Shown in pieces: positions 14,969 through 24,616 of a stretch of 35,660 nucleotides of DNA. The translations under genes were made by a program, and so were the position numbers. Under the pieces are notes generated by a model. It was not told the DNA's origin. It worked only from the letters and a program-made list of their open reading frames with translations, and did no database searches. Source of the stretch: Bacteroidales bacterium (GTDB lineage: Bacteria; Bacteroidota; Bacteroidia; Bacteroidales; F082); contig WFZS01000066.1 of assembly GCA_015489465.1 (NCBI GenBank), forward strand, positions 1 to 35,660, written 5' to 3'. How positions within the stretch are numbered: the stretch's first letter is position 1; every line of letters starts with the position of its first letter.

Positions 14969-15523
14969 CTACTTTTTTGGAGCAATGATCATAATCATTC
15001 TCTTTCCTTCAAGTTTGGGAAGTTTTTCCACCTTTCCGTATTCCTCAACGGCTTCCGCAAATCTTAAAAGGATTAACTCTCCTTGATCTTTATAAATTAT
15101 CGAACGACCTTTAAAGAAAACATCAACTTTTACTTTTGCACCTTCCTTGAGGAATTTGATTGCATGTTTTACTTTAAATTCAAAATCATGATCGTCTGTA
15201 TTGGGACCCAACCTTATCTCCTTGACAACGACTTTTGCCGCTTTGGCTTTCATCTCCTTTTGTTTCTTTTTCTGTTCGTAAAGGAATTTTTTATAATCCA
15301 TAATTTTACAAACAGGCGGATTTGCCGACGGGGATATTTCAACAAGGTCAAGACCCAACTCTTCCGCTTTTTGCAAAGCGTCACGAAGTTGATAAATACC
15401 GCTTTCAACGTTGTCGCCTACAAGACGAACAACAGGTGCGGTAATTCTTTCATTGATTTTGTGCGGGTCCTCTTTTTTTACAAAACCTCTTCTGGGACCT
15501 CGCCTTCCTCTAAATGTTGCTAT
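14969..15523 (-). CDS. infC: Translation initiation factor IF-3 (AUA start)
   Basis: A 184-residue IF-3, which binds the 30S subunit, checks the start codon and prevents premature subunit joining. Taking only common start codons gives a protein that lacks the N-domain. Reading upstream in frame recovers the missing 49 residues: [21 protein letters not shown], then VVRLVGDN and GIYQLRDAL, typical of IF-3. The open frame begins with an ATA codon (15521-15523 on the minus strand) followed by GCA ACA TTT, giving [10 protein letters not shown] strong AGGAGGG (15531-15537) lies 7 bp before it. Non-AUG starts of infC (AUU in E. coli) allow IF-3 to repress its own synthesis. The C-domain contains [21 protein letters not shown] and MIMIIAPKK. 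It lies 38 bp after thrS. Confidence 0.93.
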   Translation of the reverse strand: MATFRGRRGPRRGFVKKEDPHKINERITAPVVRLVGDNVESGIYQLRDALQKAEELGLDLVEISPSANPPVCKIMDYKKFLYEQKKKQKEMKAKAAKVVVKEIRLGPNTDDHDFEFKVKHAIKFLKEGAKVKVDVFFKGRSIIYKDQGELILLRFAEAVEEYGKVEKLPKLEGKRMIMIIAPKK

Positions 15524-15530
15524 TTTTAAA

Positions 15531-15537
15531 CCCTCCT
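15531..15537 (-). promoter_or_regulatory. Shine-Dalgarno sequence of infC
   Basis: Reads AGGAGGG on the minus strand, 7 bp before the ATA start codon. It is the clearest Shine-Dalgarno sequence in a window where most genes have none. It supports the unusual start and probably compensates for it. Confidence 0.8.
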
Positions 15538-15561
15538 ATTAATTTGTTAATAATTAGTTTG

Positions 15562-17502
15562 TTATTTAATATTCATAAGTCGTTCAACTTCTTCATTAAT
15601 CATATCGGCAAAACTTTCTATCGACATTGTACCCAAATCTTCTCCGCCGTGTTTTCTTACGGAAACGGTTCCTTCTTTCTCTTCTTTTTCACCTACAATT
15701 AACATGTACGGTATCTTCTTCATTTCGGCGTCACGTATCTTTCTTCCCGTTTTTTCACTTCTTCCGTCTATCGTACCGCGAATTTCCGATTTTTTCAGCA
15801 AATGTAAGACTTTTTCGGCGTAATCCTGATATTTTTCACTGATTGGCAAAACAATAACCTGTTCGGGAGTAAGCCAAAGCGGGAAATTTCCTGCACAATG
15901 CTCAATTAATACCGCAACAAATCTTTCCATTGACCCGAACGGAGCACGGTGTATCATCACCGGACGGTGTTTTTCATTGTCGGCACCAATATACGTAAGG
16001 TCAAATCTTTCAGGAAGATTATAATCTACTTGAATTGTTCCCAACTGCCATTTTCTTCCAAGAGCATCACGAACCATAAAGTCCATCTTAGGACCGTAAA
16101 ATGCAGCCTCACCGTACTCAACGGTGGCATTTAATCCTCTTTCTTCCGCAACTTCCATAATGGCTCTTTCGGCTTTTTCCCAATTTTCATCGCTACCGAT
16201 ATATTTTTCGGGATGTTCAGGGTCCCGTAATGAAATCTGAGTAATGAAATCATCAAAGCTCAAAGCTTTGAAAATTTGCATAATGATATCTATTACGCCG
16301 TTAAATTCGCTTTTTATCTGGTCGGGAGTACAGAAAATGTGTGCATCGTCTTGCGTAAAACCTCTTACTCTTGTTAATCCGTGAAGCTCACCGCTTTGCT
16401 CGTACCTGTAAACCGTTCCGAATTCAGCATATCTTATGGGTAATTCACGGTATGAGTGAGGTGTAACTTTGTAAATCTCACAATGGTGAGGACAGTTCAT
16501 CGGTTTCAGGAAAAATTCTTCACCTTCCTGGGGAGTTTTTATGGGTCTGAAGGACTCTTCTCCGTATTTTTGGTAGTGTCCGGAGGTTTTGTACAGGTTA
16601 ACATCTCCTATATGCGGTGTAATTACCTGTTCGTAGCCCGCGTCACGCTGAACCCTTTTAAGGTAATTTTCCAGAAGCTCACGCAATTTTGCACCTTTCG
16701 GTAACCATAAAGGTAAACCCTGACCGACATTTTCCGAAAAAGCGAAGAGTTCAAGTTGTTTTCCTATTATTCTATGATCTCTTTTTTTGGCTTCTTCAAG
16801 CATTTCAAGATACTCGGTAAGCTCCTTCTTTTTGGGGAAAGTTATACCGTAAATCCTTGTTAGTTGTTTTCTTTTTTCATCGCCTCTCCAATAAGCTCCT
16901 GCAAGTTTTAATAGCTTTATAGCCTTTATCGGCGATGTGTCGGGTAAATGCGGTCCTCTACAAAGGTCAACAAAATTACCTGTTTTATAGAAAGTTATTT
17001 CACCGTCATTTAGTTCGTTTATAAGCTCAAGCTTGTATTCATCACCTTTTTCGGTGAAATATTTTATCGCATCTTCCTTTGAGACTTCTTTTCTTATGTA
17101 TGGCTGCTTTTGTCTTGCAAGCTCTTGCATCTTTTTCTCGATCTTCGGGAAATCCTTTTCGGATATTGAATATTCCCCGAAATCGATATCATAATAAAAT
17201 CCGTTTTCAATATCGGGACCGATACCGAACTTAACACCCGGATAAAGTTCTTCGATGGCTTCAGCCATAAGGTGAGCTGAAGAGTGCCACATAGTAGCCT
17301 TACCTTCGGGGTCGTTCCATGTTAACAATTGAACGGTAGCATCTTCGTTTAAAGGTCTTGTAGCGTCAATAACCTCGCCGTTTACTTTGGCCGATAAAAC
17401 GTTACGCGCCAAGCCTTCGCTAATATCTTTTGCTATTTGTAAAGCAGTAACACCTTTTTCGTACTGCTTAACCGAACCGTCGGGTAATGTTATGTTTATC
17501 AT
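15562..17502 (-). CDS. thrS: Threonyl-tRNA synthetase
   Basis: A 646-residue class II synthetase that charges tRNA-Thr. Domains in order: TGS (about 1-60), the editing domain with H73xxxH77 and the CRGPHLPDT block near 180 that removes misacylated Ser, the catalytic core with [13 protein letters not shown] near 333-345, [22 protein letters not shown] (motif 2 region) and [16 protein letters not shown] (motif 3), and a C-terminal anticodon-binding domain starting around [13 protein letters not shown]. The length is that of the full bacterial enzyme. It is the first gene of thrS-infC-rpmI-rplT. The promoter upstream is the best in the window with both elements. Confidence 0.98.
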   Translation of the reverse strand: MINITLPDGSVKQYEKGVTALQIAKDISEGLARNVLSAKVNGEVIDATRPLNEDATVQLLTWNDPEGKATMWHSSAHLMAEAIEELYPGVKFGIGPDIENGFYYDIDFGEYSISEKDFPKIEKKMQELARQKQPYIRKEVSKEDAIKYFTEKGDEYKLELINELNDGEITFYKTGNFVDLCRGPHLPDTSPIKAIKLLKLAGAYWRGDEKRKQLTRIYGITFPKKKELTEYLEMLEEAKKRDHRIIGKQLELFAFSENVGQGLPLWLPKGAKLRELLENYLKRVQRDAGYEQVITPHIGDVNLYKTSGHYQKYGEESFRPIKTPQEGEEFFLKPMNCPHHCEIYKVTPHSYRELPIRYAEFGTVYRYEQSGELHGLTRVRGFTQDDAHIFCTPDQIKSEFNGVIDIIMQIFKALSFDDFITQISLRDPEHPEKYIGSDENWEKAERAIMEVAEERGLNATVEYGEAAFYGPKMDFMVRDALGRKWQLGTIQVDYNLPERFDLTYIGADNEKHRPVMIHRAPFGSMERFVAVLIEHCAGNFPLWLTPEQVIVLPISEKYQDYAEKVLHLLKKSEIRGTIDGRSEKTGRKIRDAEMKKIPYMLIVGEKEEKEGTVSVRKHGGEDLGTMSIESFADMINEEVERLMNIK

Positions 17503-17530
17503 AATAATTGAAGTCTCAAAAAAATTGGCT

Positions 17531-17561
17531 GCAAAAGTATAAAAAATAGCTTATTAATCAA
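17531..17561 (-). promoter_or_regulatory. Promoter of the thrS-infC-rpmI-rplT operon
   Basis: The -7 element TACTTTTGC (17531-17539, minus strand) is preceded by TTG at 17559-17561 with a 19-bp spacer. This matches the Bacteroidota TTG-N19-TAnnTTTG architecture. It lies 28 bp before the thrS ATG and just past the end of lon. Confidence 0.75.
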
Positions 17562-17593
17562 CACTTTTACCAATTATTAACCTTAAAAAAAGA

Positions 17594-20029
17594 TTATTCC
17601 AGTTTTAAAGCGTTAGGGACTTTTTCTTTTAACAATGAATGTGTTAAAACTTCCATCATATTATCCACATAAATGAAATCAAGTCCTTTTATATAATTTT
17701 CTTTAATGTCGTTAATATCTTTCTCGTTTTCTTTGGAAAGTATTATCTCTTTTATTTTGGCACGTTTGGCTGCCAGTATTTTCTCTTTAATGCCACCTAC
17801 AGGCAATACTTTACCACGTAATGTTATTTCCCCCGTCATTGCCATTCTTGAACGTACCTTTCTTTGTGTAAACACTGATGCCAGCGCTGTCAGCATTGTT
17901 ATTCCTGCCGAAGGACCGTCTTTTGGCGTTGCTCCTTCCGGAACATGAATGTGTACATCCCATTTGTTAAAAACTTCGGGATTTATATTCAACTCTTCCG
18001 CGTGTGATTTTAAAAAGTCGTAAGCAATAGTTGCCGACTCTTTCATTACATCACCCAAATTACCGGTGAGTTTTAACAATCCTTTACCTTTACTTAAACT
18101 CGATTCCACAAACAATATTTCACCACCCACAGGTGTCCATGCCAGGCCTATTACAACTCCCGGCACTTTGATATTAATGTCTTTATCCCTTTGATAACGT
18201 GGTGTTCCAAGAATTTTTACAATATCTTCTTTGGTTAATTTCACGTTATAAGGTTCGTTCATGGCGATATATTTAGCCCTGTTTCTTATAATCTTGGCAA
18301 TTTGTTTTTCCAAAGTTCTCACCCCTGCTTCCCGGGTATAGTCGTCTATAAGTATTTCGATTATTTTTTTTGAAAATTTTACTTGATCCTTGGTAACTCC
18401 GTGTTCTTTAAGTTGTTTCGGAATCAAATGACGTTTTGCTATTTCTACCTTCTCTTCCATAAGATATCCGCTAAGCTCTATTATCTCCATCCTGTCGCGT
18501 AAAGCGGGATGAATAGTTGAAAGAGTGTTTGCAGTAGCTATGAAAAGTATTTTCGATAAGTCGTATTCAACTTCAAGGTAATTATCGTAAAACGCTATAT
18601 TTTGTTCGGGATCAAGAATTTCCAGGAGTGCAGCTTGCGGGTCGCCACTGTAATTGTTGCCGCTAACCTTGTCTATTTCATCTAGCATGAAAAGCGGGTT
18701 TGAGGACTTTACTTTTTTCAGGCTTTGGATAATCCTGCCCGGCATAGCACCGATATATGTTTTTCTGTGTCCGCGCAGTTCGGCTTCGTCACGCACTCCA
18801 CCCAGTGAAATACGTACATATTTTCTGCCGAGAGCTTTGGCTATGGATTTCCCCAAGGATGTTTTGCCTACCCCCGGAGGGCCAACAAAACAAAGTATGG
18901 GAGCTTTCATATCCTTTTTGAGCTTTAAAACGGCCAAAAATTCCAATATCCTTTCTTTGATATCCTCTAACCCGTAATGATCGTTTTCAAGAACTTTTTT
19001 GGCATGATTTAAATCAAGGTTATCTTCGGTGTATTCATTCCACGGCAGTTCCACCAAAAGTTCCAAATAATTGAGTTGTATGGAATATTCGGCTGCCGAA
19101 GGGTTCATCCTTTGCAGACGTGCCAGTTCGCTTTCAAAGACTTCGGCAACATGTTCGGGCCAGTTCTTTTTAGCGGCTTTTTCTTTTAATTCGTTTATTT
19201 CCGTTTCGTGAGGCGAGCCGCCGAGTTCTTCTTGAATTTTTTTAAGTTGTTGGTTCAGAAGGTAGTCGCGTTGCTGTTTATCCATTTCAACCTTTACCTT
19301 CTTTTGTATCTGGTTTTTTAGTTCCAGCATTTGGAGCTCTTTGGTAAGCTGCTCCAAAACTTTTGAAGCTCTTTCCTCTATGTCGGTAATTTCAAGTAAT
19401 TTTTGTTTGTCCTTGGTATCCATGCTCAGATTGGACGAAACAAAGTTTACCAGAAATACGGGACTTTCTATGTTTTTTAAAGCAAAAGCCGCTTCCGAAG
19501 GCATTTCGGGTGACTTTTCCACTATCTGGATTGCAATATCTTTTACGGATTCAATAAGAGCCTTGAAAGATTTGGTTTCGGGATATTTCGTGGAAGTTTC
19601 GTAATTGCTGACTTTTGCCTTAATATAGGGTTCAAATTGAGTTATACTTTCGATTTTGAATCTTTTTTTGCCCTGAATTATCGCTGTGGTATTGCCGTCG
19701 GGCATTTGCAATATCTTTATAATCCTCGCAACAACACCGACTTTGTATAAGTCGTTTTCACCCGGTTCTTCAATATCGGCATCCACCTGGGTTACAACAC
19801 CGATAGTTTTGTCACCGGAATATGCGTCTTTGATAAGTTTAATTGATTTTTCCCTGCCCACGGTGATAGGTATCACTACACCGGGGAAAAGCACGGTGTT
19901 TCGTAAGGGTAAAATGGGTAATTCTTCGGGGATTTTTTCTTCGTTCATCAATTCTTCATCTTCCGAAGACAGAAGAGGAAAAAATTCCGTTTCTCCTTCC
20001 AAAATATCTGAAAAAAATATGTCTTTCAT
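17594..20029 (-). CDS. lon: ATP-dependent protease La (Lon)
   Basis: An 811-residue LonA protease that degrades misfolded and regulatory proteins. Domains: N-terminal substrate-binding LAN domain (about 35-230, starting at [20 protein letters not shown]), a coiled-coil linker, an AAA+ module with Walker A GPPGVGKT at 383-390 and Walker [11 protein letters not shown], and a C-terminal serine protease domain. The catalytic dyad is Ser707 (in DGPSAG) and Lys750 (in GGIKEK), 43 residues apart as in E. coli Lon. Length is normal. It appears to be its own transcription unit, with a 14-bp inverted repeat and a weak promoter-like sequence upstream. No heat-shock operator such as CIRCE was seen. The thrS promoter lies directly downstream. 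Confidence 0.98.
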   Translation of the reverse strand: MKDIFFSDILEGETEFFPLLSSEDEELMNEEKIPEELPILPLRNTVLFPGVVIPITVGREKSIKLIKDAYSGDKTIGVVTQVDADIEEPGENDLYKVGVVARIIKILQMPDGNTTAIIQGKKRFKIESITQFEPYIKAKVSNYETSTKYPETKSFKALIESVKDIAIQIVEKSPEMPSEAAFALKNIESPVFLVNFVSSNLSMDTKDKQKLLEITDIEERASKVLEQLTKELQMLELKNQIQKKVKVEMDKQQRDYLLNQQLKKIQEELGGSPHETEINELKEKAAKKNWPEHVAEVFESELARLQRMNPSAAEYSIQLNYLELLVELPWNEYTEDNLDLNHAKKVLENDHYGLEDIKERILEFLAVLKLKKDMKAPILCFVGPPGVGKTSLGKSIAKALGRKYVRISLGGVRDEAELRGHRKTYIGAMPGRIIQSLKKVKSSNPLFMLDEIDKVSGNNYSGDPQAALLEILDPEQNIAFYDNYLEVEYDLSKILFIATANTLSTIHPALRDRMEIIELSGYLMEEKVEIAKRHLIPKQLKEHGVTKDQVKFSKKIIEILIDDYTREAGVRTLEKQIAKIIRNRAKYIAMNEPYNVKLTKEDIVKILGTPRYQRDKDINIKVPGVVIGLAWTPVGGEILFVESSLSKGKGLLKLTGNLGDVMKESATIAYDFLKSHAEELNINPEVFNKWDVHIHVPEGATPKDGPSAGITMLTALASVFTQRKVRSRMAMTGEITLRGKVLPVGGIKEKILAAKRAKIKEIILSKENEKDINDIKENYIKGLDFIYVDNMMEVLTHSLLKEKVPNALKLE

Positions 20030-20058
20030 AGGCCTGTTACGTCAATTTGTCACATTAA

Positions 20059-20066
20059 CAAAATAA
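20059..20066 (-). promoter_or_regulatory. Weak candidate -7 element for lon
   Basis: Reads TTATTTTG on the minus strand, one mismatch to TAnnTTTG, 29 bp before the lon ATG. A TTG lies 17 bp further upstream (20084-20086, minus strand), inside the inverted-repeat loop region. Confidence 0.3.
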
Positions 20067-20069
20067 ATA

Positions 20070-20115
20070 TTTAAAAGCGGCTGCAATATGTCGTTGATTT
20101 ACAGTCGCTTTTAAA
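20070..20115. terminator. 14-bp inverted repeat between the GlmU-like gene and lon
   Basis: Arms at 20070-20083 and 20102-20115 pair over 14 bp (one G-T on the plus strand, which becomes an A-C mismatch in minus-strand RNA), with an 18-nt loop. In minus-strand RNA the stem is A-rich then U-rich, as in a terminator, and would end the acyl-CoA dehydrogenase / GlmU-like transcript. Because it sits 40 bp before lon and pairs better in plus-strand sense, an operator role is also possible. Confidence 0.55.
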
Positions 20116-20187
20116 TAAAATTACGGGTTTTGTTTTTTATTACGAAGATAAGGCAATTTACGTGCCATCGCGGTAAAAAAGGAAGAT

Positions 20188-21375
20188 TTAACTTTTATTT
20201 AATGTTTTGTCATAAATATATGTCAGTATATCCTTTTCTATATCCGTTAAATGCAAACCTCTCCTTTTCATCATTGCATCGGCAACGGCAAAAGCTTTTC
20301 GTAAAATAAACGGTCTGAAACCTTTTGAGCTGTCACCCCAGGAAAATGACGGTATAAAATTCTTTTGATAATCGGCACCGTAAATATTACATGAAACTCC
20401 TACAACGGTTCCCGTATTAAACATTGTATTTATACCGCATTTGGAATGATCTCCCATTATCAAACCGCAAAACTGTTGACCGGTATTTACAAAACCGTTT
20501 TTTTCGTAAGACCAGAGTTTTACGGTATCATAAGTATTTTTAAGATTTGATGTGTTGGTGTCGGCACCCAAATTACACCATTCGGCGATAACCGATTGTC
20601 CCATAAAACCGTCGTGGGCTTTATTGCTGTATGCAAAAAAAACGGAATTATTTATCTCGCCCCCGACTTTACACCAAGGACCGACCGTGGTATTGGTATA
20701 AATTTTGGCATCCATTTTTACCACTGAATTGTCTCCTAAGGAAAAAGGTCCTCGTATTTTGGCACCCTCCATTATTTCGGCGTTTTTACCGATATACACC
20801 GGACCGTCGGTAGTGTTTATGAATGCATATTCAACTTTGGCACCTTCTTCCATAAAAACAAGTGAAGGGTCTCCGATAACAAAGTTGTTTTTACTTAAAG
20901 GTTGAGATTTTCTGCCCTTTGTAATTAGGTTAAAATCGTCAACAATTGCAACTCCGTTATTGCTGTAAATATCCCAGGGATAATGAATTGATTTAATGTT
21001 TTTCTCGTAGTTTTTGACAACTTCCGTTTTAAAATTTTCAATATTGTCAAATGCCGGGATATCATTTTTTTTTACTCTCGCAGCTATGAGTTTTCCTTCT
21101 TTTGTAATGCTCTCACCGGGGTTAAGTGAATTAACTGCTTCAATAAGTTGTTTATCGGGCAAAACCGAGCCGTTTATCAAAATATTATCATCTTCGCTAT
21201 TTAAAGGGTATTTGAGTTTCAAATAGTCTTCGGTTATTGATGATGTTTTCGAACCGAGGTAAAACTCCCATTTTTCGCGGATTGTGAGAATGCCTGTTCT
21301 GATATCGGCAACCGTTCTCATATAAACCAAAGGCAGTAAACTTTTCCGGTGTGTATCGAACAAAACGTAATTCAT
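20188..21375 (-). CDS. Alternative GlmU-like sugar-nucleotide transferase (Bacteroidota type)
   Basis: A 395-residue protein resembling the alternative bacterial GlmU family of Bacteroidota. This family is thought to supply UDP-GlcNAc for peptidoglycan and LPS in place of standard GlmU. The N-terminus MNYVLFDTHRKSLLPLVYMRTVADIRTGILT differs from the usual LAAGxGTRM nucleotidyltransferase loop. From about residue 165 there is a left-handed beta-helix built of hexapeptide-like repeats: KVEYAFINTTDGPVYIGKNA, IMEGAKIRGPFSLGDNSVV, KIYTNTTVGPWCKVGGEINNS. After this comes the NLGADTNTSNLKNTY region. It lies 35 bp downstream of the acyl-CoA dehydrogenase gene on the same strand and probably shares its transcript. 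The reaction it catalyses is inferred from the family name only. Confidence 0.8.
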   Translation of the reverse strand: MNYVLFDTHRKSLLPLVYMRTVADIRTGILTIREKWEFYLGSKTSSITEDYLKLKYPLNSEDDNILINGSVLPDKQLIEAVNSLNPGESITKEGKLIAARVKKNDIPAFDNIENFKTEVVKNYEKNIKSIHYPWDIYSNNGVAIVDDFNLITKGRKSQPLSKNNFVIGDPSLVFMEEGAKVEYAFINTTDGPVYIGKNAEIMEGAKIRGPFSLGDNSVVKMDAKIYTNTTVGPWCKVGGEINNSVFFAYSNKAHDGFMGQSVIAEWCNLGADTNTSNLKNTYDTVKLWSYEKNGFVNTGQQFCGLIMGDHSKCGINTMFNTGTVVGVSCNIYGADYQKNFIPSFSWGDSSKGFRPFILRKAFAVADAMMKRRGLHLTDIEKDILTYIYDKTLNKS

Positions 21376-21410
21376 AATTAGTATTTTTTAGTGTTGTTAT
21401 TCGGGTAGTG

Positions 21411-23183
21411 TTAAAAATTATATCTGTTGTCTTCTATCAATTTTCCGGCAACACGTCTTCTGGCTTCTTTTACGTTAAATGGATTTAATGACGTTAGTTT
21501 GTCAAGTAATGTTTTCAGTTTATCGGCTTCTTCACCTTCCGCAAAAGAACCGATAGCGTCAAGAGCCGAGCCGTAAATCGATTTTGTAAGATTGTGTGTT
21601 AATATATCGAGGATGTCTTTATAAACGGAAATATTATCTTTTAATCCTTTTTTATCAATTTTTTCAACCCTAAGCAGTGTAGATTCCATAACATACAAAT
21701 TCATCATCATGTCTGAAAGGTTCATTAAAATCTCCTCTTCAAACATCAGTTTTCTACCGAATTTTTCCTGAACCAAAGGAATAAGGTAGAGAGTTAGTTT
21801 TTTAAGATTTTTGATTAAAGCATGTTTGTCATTGTAATATTCACCGGTAAAGGCTTCGGGTTCAAGATTCTTTTTGATTTCTTCAATTTTTTCGTAAAGG
21901 TCTATTTTATGCTTTTTACCTTTTTTTGTAATGGAATCAACGGCAATAAGTCTGTTGATTTCATTGGTTCCTTCAAAAATCCTGTTAATTCTTGAATCCC
22001 TGTATCCCCTTTCAATGGGAGTTTCTGCAGAATATCCCATTCCACCGTGAATTTGAACACCTTCGTCAACAATGAAATCCAAGCTTTCCGAGCCGTAAAC
22101 TTTAAGCATTGCACATTCCGGTTCGTATTCGGCAATCCCCTCAATGTTAGCGGCTCCGTACTCTTTTCCGCTTTCCAGAAATTCATTTATCGTATCCTCA
22201 ATATCTTTACTCGCACGATATACGGCCGATTCGTTTGAAAATGTTTTAACGACCTGATCGGCAAGTTTTTGTTGAATTGCTCCGAACGAGGAAATAAGCG
22301 AACCGAACTGCTTACGTTCATTAGCGTAATTTACTGATTGGTTAATGGCTCTTCGCATTGCTCCTATTACCGTTGCTCCCAATTTTATTCTTCCCACATG
22401 CAAAATATTAAGAGCGATACGAAAACCTTCGCCTCTTCTACCCAAAAGATTTTCAACGGGAACTTTTACATCGTTAAAAAATATTTGTCTTGTTGACGAA
22501 CCTTTTATCCCCATTTTATTTTCCTCCGGATTCATCGTAATACCTTCCCAATCGGCTTCCACCAAAAACGCACTTAATATCCTGTCGTTTTCTATTTTTG
22601 CAAAAACGGTAAGCAGATTTGCAAATCCGGCATTTGTTATCCACATCTTTTGTCCGTTAAGTATGTAATGTTTTCCATCCTCGGACAAAACGGCTTTTGT
22701 TTTACCTGCATTGGCATCGGAGCCTGCACCCGGTTCGGTAAGACAATATGAAGCAAGCCATTCGCCTGTTGCCAATTTACTCAAATATTTATCGTGTTGT
22801 TCTTTGTTTCCGTAGTACAACAACGGCAATGTTCCTATTCCAGTGTGAGCCATGAAAGCAACCGAAAACGAATAGGCGGAGCCTATCTCTTCATTCACTT
22901 TCATATTTGTCAAAAATGATTGTCCGAAACCTTCGTATTCTTCGGGAACGGAAATACCGAGAAGACCCAATTCTCCTGCTTGTTTAAGCAGTTGAGGCAT
23001 TAAACCTTCTTTATGATTGTCTAAGTCGTCAAAATATTGTGCTACCTGAGTTTCTATGAAATCGGAGCTTGATTCGGCAATCATTCTTTGTTCTTCGTCA
23101 AATTCTTCGGGAATAAAAACGTTTTCGTAGCTAATGTCTTTGATTAAAAATTCGCCACCTTTTAACGATGCTTTTGTACTCAT
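21411..23183 (-). CDS. Acyl-CoA dehydrogenase (long form with C-terminal extension)
   Basis: A 590-residue FAD-dependent acyl-CoA dehydrogenase, which introduces the alpha-beta double bond into acyl-CoA. Blocks seen are YCLTEPGAGSDANAGKTKA near 148-166, the KMWITNAGFANLL strand, GRRGEGFRIALNILHVGRI near 249-267, and ERKQFGSLISSF near 290. The C-terminal active-site segment GGMGYSAETPIERGYRDSRI is followed by RIFEGTNEINRL, where the Glu of PIER is the expected base. It is about 200 residues longer than the 380-residue classical enzymes. The extra C-terminal helical domain (about 400-590) resembles the VLCAD/ACAD9 arrangement, suggesting long-chain substrates. The promoter is strong and face-overlapping with that of the divergent sirtuin gene. 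No electron-transfer flavoprotein genes are in view. Confidence 0.92.
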   Translation of the reverse strand: MSTKASLKGGEFLIKDISYENVFIPEEFDEEQRMIAESSSDFIETQVAQYFDDLDNHKEGLMPQLLKQAGELGLLGISVPEEYEGFGQSFLTNMKVNEEIGSAYSFSVAFMAHTGIGTLPLLYYGNKEQHDKYLSKLATGEWLASYCLTEPGAGSDANAGKTKAVLSEDGKHYILNGQKMWITNAGFANLLTVFAKIENDRILSAFLVEADWEGITMNPEENKMGIKGSSTRQIFFNDVKVPVENLLGRRGEGFRIALNILHVGRIKLGATVIGAMRRAINQSVNYANERKQFGSLISSFGAIQQKLADQVVKTFSNESAVYRASKDIEDTINEFLESGKEYGAANIEGIAEYEPECAMLKVYGSESLDFIVDEGVQIHGGMGYSAETPIERGYRDSRINRIFEGTNEINRLIAVDSITKKGKKHKIDLYEKIEEIKKNLEPEAFTGEYYNDKHALIKNLKKLTLYLIPLVQEKFGRKLMFEEEILMNLSDMMMNLYVMESTLLRVEKIDKKGLKDNISVYKDILDILTHNLTKSIYGSALDAIGSFAEGEEADKLKTLLDKLTSLNPFNVKEARRRVAGKLIEDNRYNF

Positions 23184-23208
23184 AATAAAATAAATTAAAT
23201 TTACCCTT

Positions 23209-23238
23209 CAAAGATAAAATTTGCTGGATATTAATCAA
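23209..23238 (-). promoter_or_regulatory. Promoter of the acyl-CoA dehydrogenase gene
   Basis: The -7 element TATCTTTG (23209-23216, minus strand) and a TTG at 23236-23238 are separated by 19 bp, a full match to the Bacteroidota promoter pattern. It lies 25 bp before the ATG. Confidence 0.75.
23215..23224 (+). promoter_or_regulatory. Candidate -7 element for the sirtuin gene
   Basis: Reads TAAAATTTGC, i.e. TA-N3-TTTGC, or AAAATTTGC with a mismatch. It lies 21 bp before the cobB ATG. It overlaps the -7 element of the divergent gene by two bases. Confidence 0.45.
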
Positions 23239-23245
23239 TGATTTT

Positions 23246-23932
23246 ATGAAAAATATAGTTGTATTATCGGGAGCGGGTATAAGTTCGGAAAGCGGATGTA
23301 ACACATTCAGGGATAGTAACGGTCTGTGGCGAAAATACAGAATTGAAGAGGTTGCATCGCCCGTTGCATGGAGAAATAACCCTGAACTGGTGCTCGAATT
23401 TTATAATGAAAGACGTAAAAAACTTTTTGAGGTTGAACCCAATGCCGGGCATAAAGCGTTAGTGGAATTGGAGAAAAAATACAATGTTAATATCATAACG
23501 CAAAATGTTGACGATTTGCATGAGCGGGCAGGTTCAACTAATGTACTTCATTTGCACGGTGAACTGAAAAAAGCAAGGAGTACTTGTGATCCCGACCTTG
23601 TTTATGAATTGGATTCGTGGGAATTGAAACTCGGTGATTTATGTGAAAAAGGTTGTCAATTACGACCGCATATAGTATGGTTCGGCGAGCCTGTTCCCAT
23701 GTTTGAAAAAGCTATTCGTATAGCTTCAAAAGCGGATATATTTATTGTTGTAGGGACCTCTATGGTTGTATATCCCGCAGCTTCATTGATAAATTACGTT
23801 CCTTTAAATGCTAAAAAATATTACGTGGATCCCAATGCGGGAAATCTGGTAGGTATAAATGACCTGCATATTATAAAAGAAAAAGCGGGAACAGCTTTGC
23901 CCCCGCTTGTGAAAAATCTTTTGGAAAGTTAA
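23246..23932 (+). CDS. cobB: NAD-dependent protein deacylase, sirtuin (CobB/SIRT5-like)
   Basis: A 228-residue Sir2-family enzyme that removes acyl groups from lysine using NAD. Motifs are GAGISSESG (9-17), FRDSNGLW (21-28), TQNVDDLHERAG (85-96) and the catalytic His104 in HLHGEL. Tyr53 and Arg56 in FYNERR match the Tyr-x-x-Arg pair that binds negatively charged acyl groups in SIRT5 and CobB, so desuccinylase or demalonylase activity is plausible. Only three Cys are near the zinc-site region (C114, C133, C137), and the two CxxC pairs of zinc-binding sirtuins are missing, so zinc may be absent. It is divergent from an acyl-CoA dehydrogenase gene with overlapping promoters, which hints at a shared acyl-CoA theme. 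It ends 10 bp before the convergent DUF4136 gene. Confidence 0.92.
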   Translation: MKNIVVLSGAGISSESGCNTFRDSNGLWRKYRIEEVASPVAWRNNPELVLEFYNERRKKLFEVEPNAGHKALVELEKKYNVNIITQNVDDLHERAGSTNVLHLHGELKKARSTCDPDLVYELDSWELKLGDLCEKGCQLRPHIVWFGEPVPMFEKAIRIASKADIFIVVGTSMVVYPAASLINYVPLNAKKYYVDPNAGNLVGINDLHIIKEKAGTALPPLVKNLLES

Positions 23933-23942
23933 CCGCTTTGTT

Positions 23943-24518
23943 TTATTGATATCTTACGGGATATTTATACATTATTTGACTTATAATCCTGTTAACTTTC
24001 TTTTCGGTTGCAGGTTTAAGAGGATCTAATTCCCCTACTCCAACACCTTGCCAAATCAATTTCTTTTTGTGTGTATCGAAAACATCTATTATGATTGTTC
24101 CTTCAATATAATCTCTTGCAGTTACCGATGTTCCGTAATAAGGAGGTGCAACAGGTCCGTACCATGCCCACGGATAACCGTAATAATATCCGTAATGACC
24201 GTAATAATCCGTATAATATTGATAATCGGTTTTCTTTTTGGCGAGAATATACGTATTAACTCCCAAGTCGGCATCTTTCAAATCCGGAACGTATTTATAC
24301 CCTCTTTTAATCATTTCCGTTTTAAGTGCGTTAAGTATCATATCCCTTGTAAAAGGACTTACAATGGAATCGTTATGAGGGTTCCATGGTAACAATGTAA
24401 AGGTTTTATATTGTTTAAAGTCGACATTTTTATCATAATTTGCTGAAACCCTGACGGTAGAACAACTTGTAACAAACAAAACTCCCATTACGGAAAGTAA
24501 GAACAATAGCTTTTTCAT
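23943..24518 (-). CDS. DUF4136 lipoprotein
   Basis: A 191-residue predicted lipoprotein. The signal sequence MKKLLFLLSVMGVLFVTSC places the lipidated Cys at residue 19. The mature part starts with STVRVSANYDKNVDFKQYKTFTLLPW, the typical DUF4136 opening, and ends with the family-like TIIIDVFDTHKKKLIWQGVGVGELDP block. In the middle is a low-complexity Tyr/Gly/Pro stretch (near 105-130, YYGHYGYYYGYPWAWYGP), a common feature of these proteins. It sits in the periplasm or outer membrane. The function of the family is unknown. It is divergent from an FKBP lipoprotein gene and convergent with cobB. Confidence 0.85.
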   Translation of the reverse strand: MKKLLFLLSVMGVLFVTSCSTVRVSANYDKNVDFKQYKTFTLLPWNPHNDSIVSPFTRDMILNALKTEMIKRGYKYVPDLKDADLGVNTYILAKKKTDYQYYTDYYGHYGYYYGYPWAWYGPVAPPYYGTSVTARDYIEGTIIIDVFDTHKKKLIWQGVGVGELDPLKPATEKKVNRIISQIMYKYPVRYQ

Positions 24519-24579
24519 CTTTTTTACTTATAATGTTAATAAAATTCGAACTTAACTTTATCAAATTCCATACCGAAAT

Positions 24580-24598
24580 CAAAATTGGTTAATTTTGC
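24580..24598 (+). promoter_or_regulatory. Promoter region of the FKBP gene with a palindrome
   Basis: TAATTTTGC (24590-24598) is a perfect TAnnTTTGC match 19 bp before the FKBP ATG. A perfect palindrome CAAAATT-GGTT-AATTTTG (24580-24597) contains it. The other arm read on the minus strand gives CAATTTTG, one mismatch to a -7 element for the divergent DUF4136 gene. Confidence 0.55.
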
Positions 24599-24616
24599 CG
24601 GACAAAAAATTAAAGT

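Noticed and set aside
15083-15529. 148-codon open frame on the plus strand opposite infC
   Set aside because: It is a Phe/Ile-rich shadow of the Lys/Glu-rich infC gene, whose own frame is clearly conserved.
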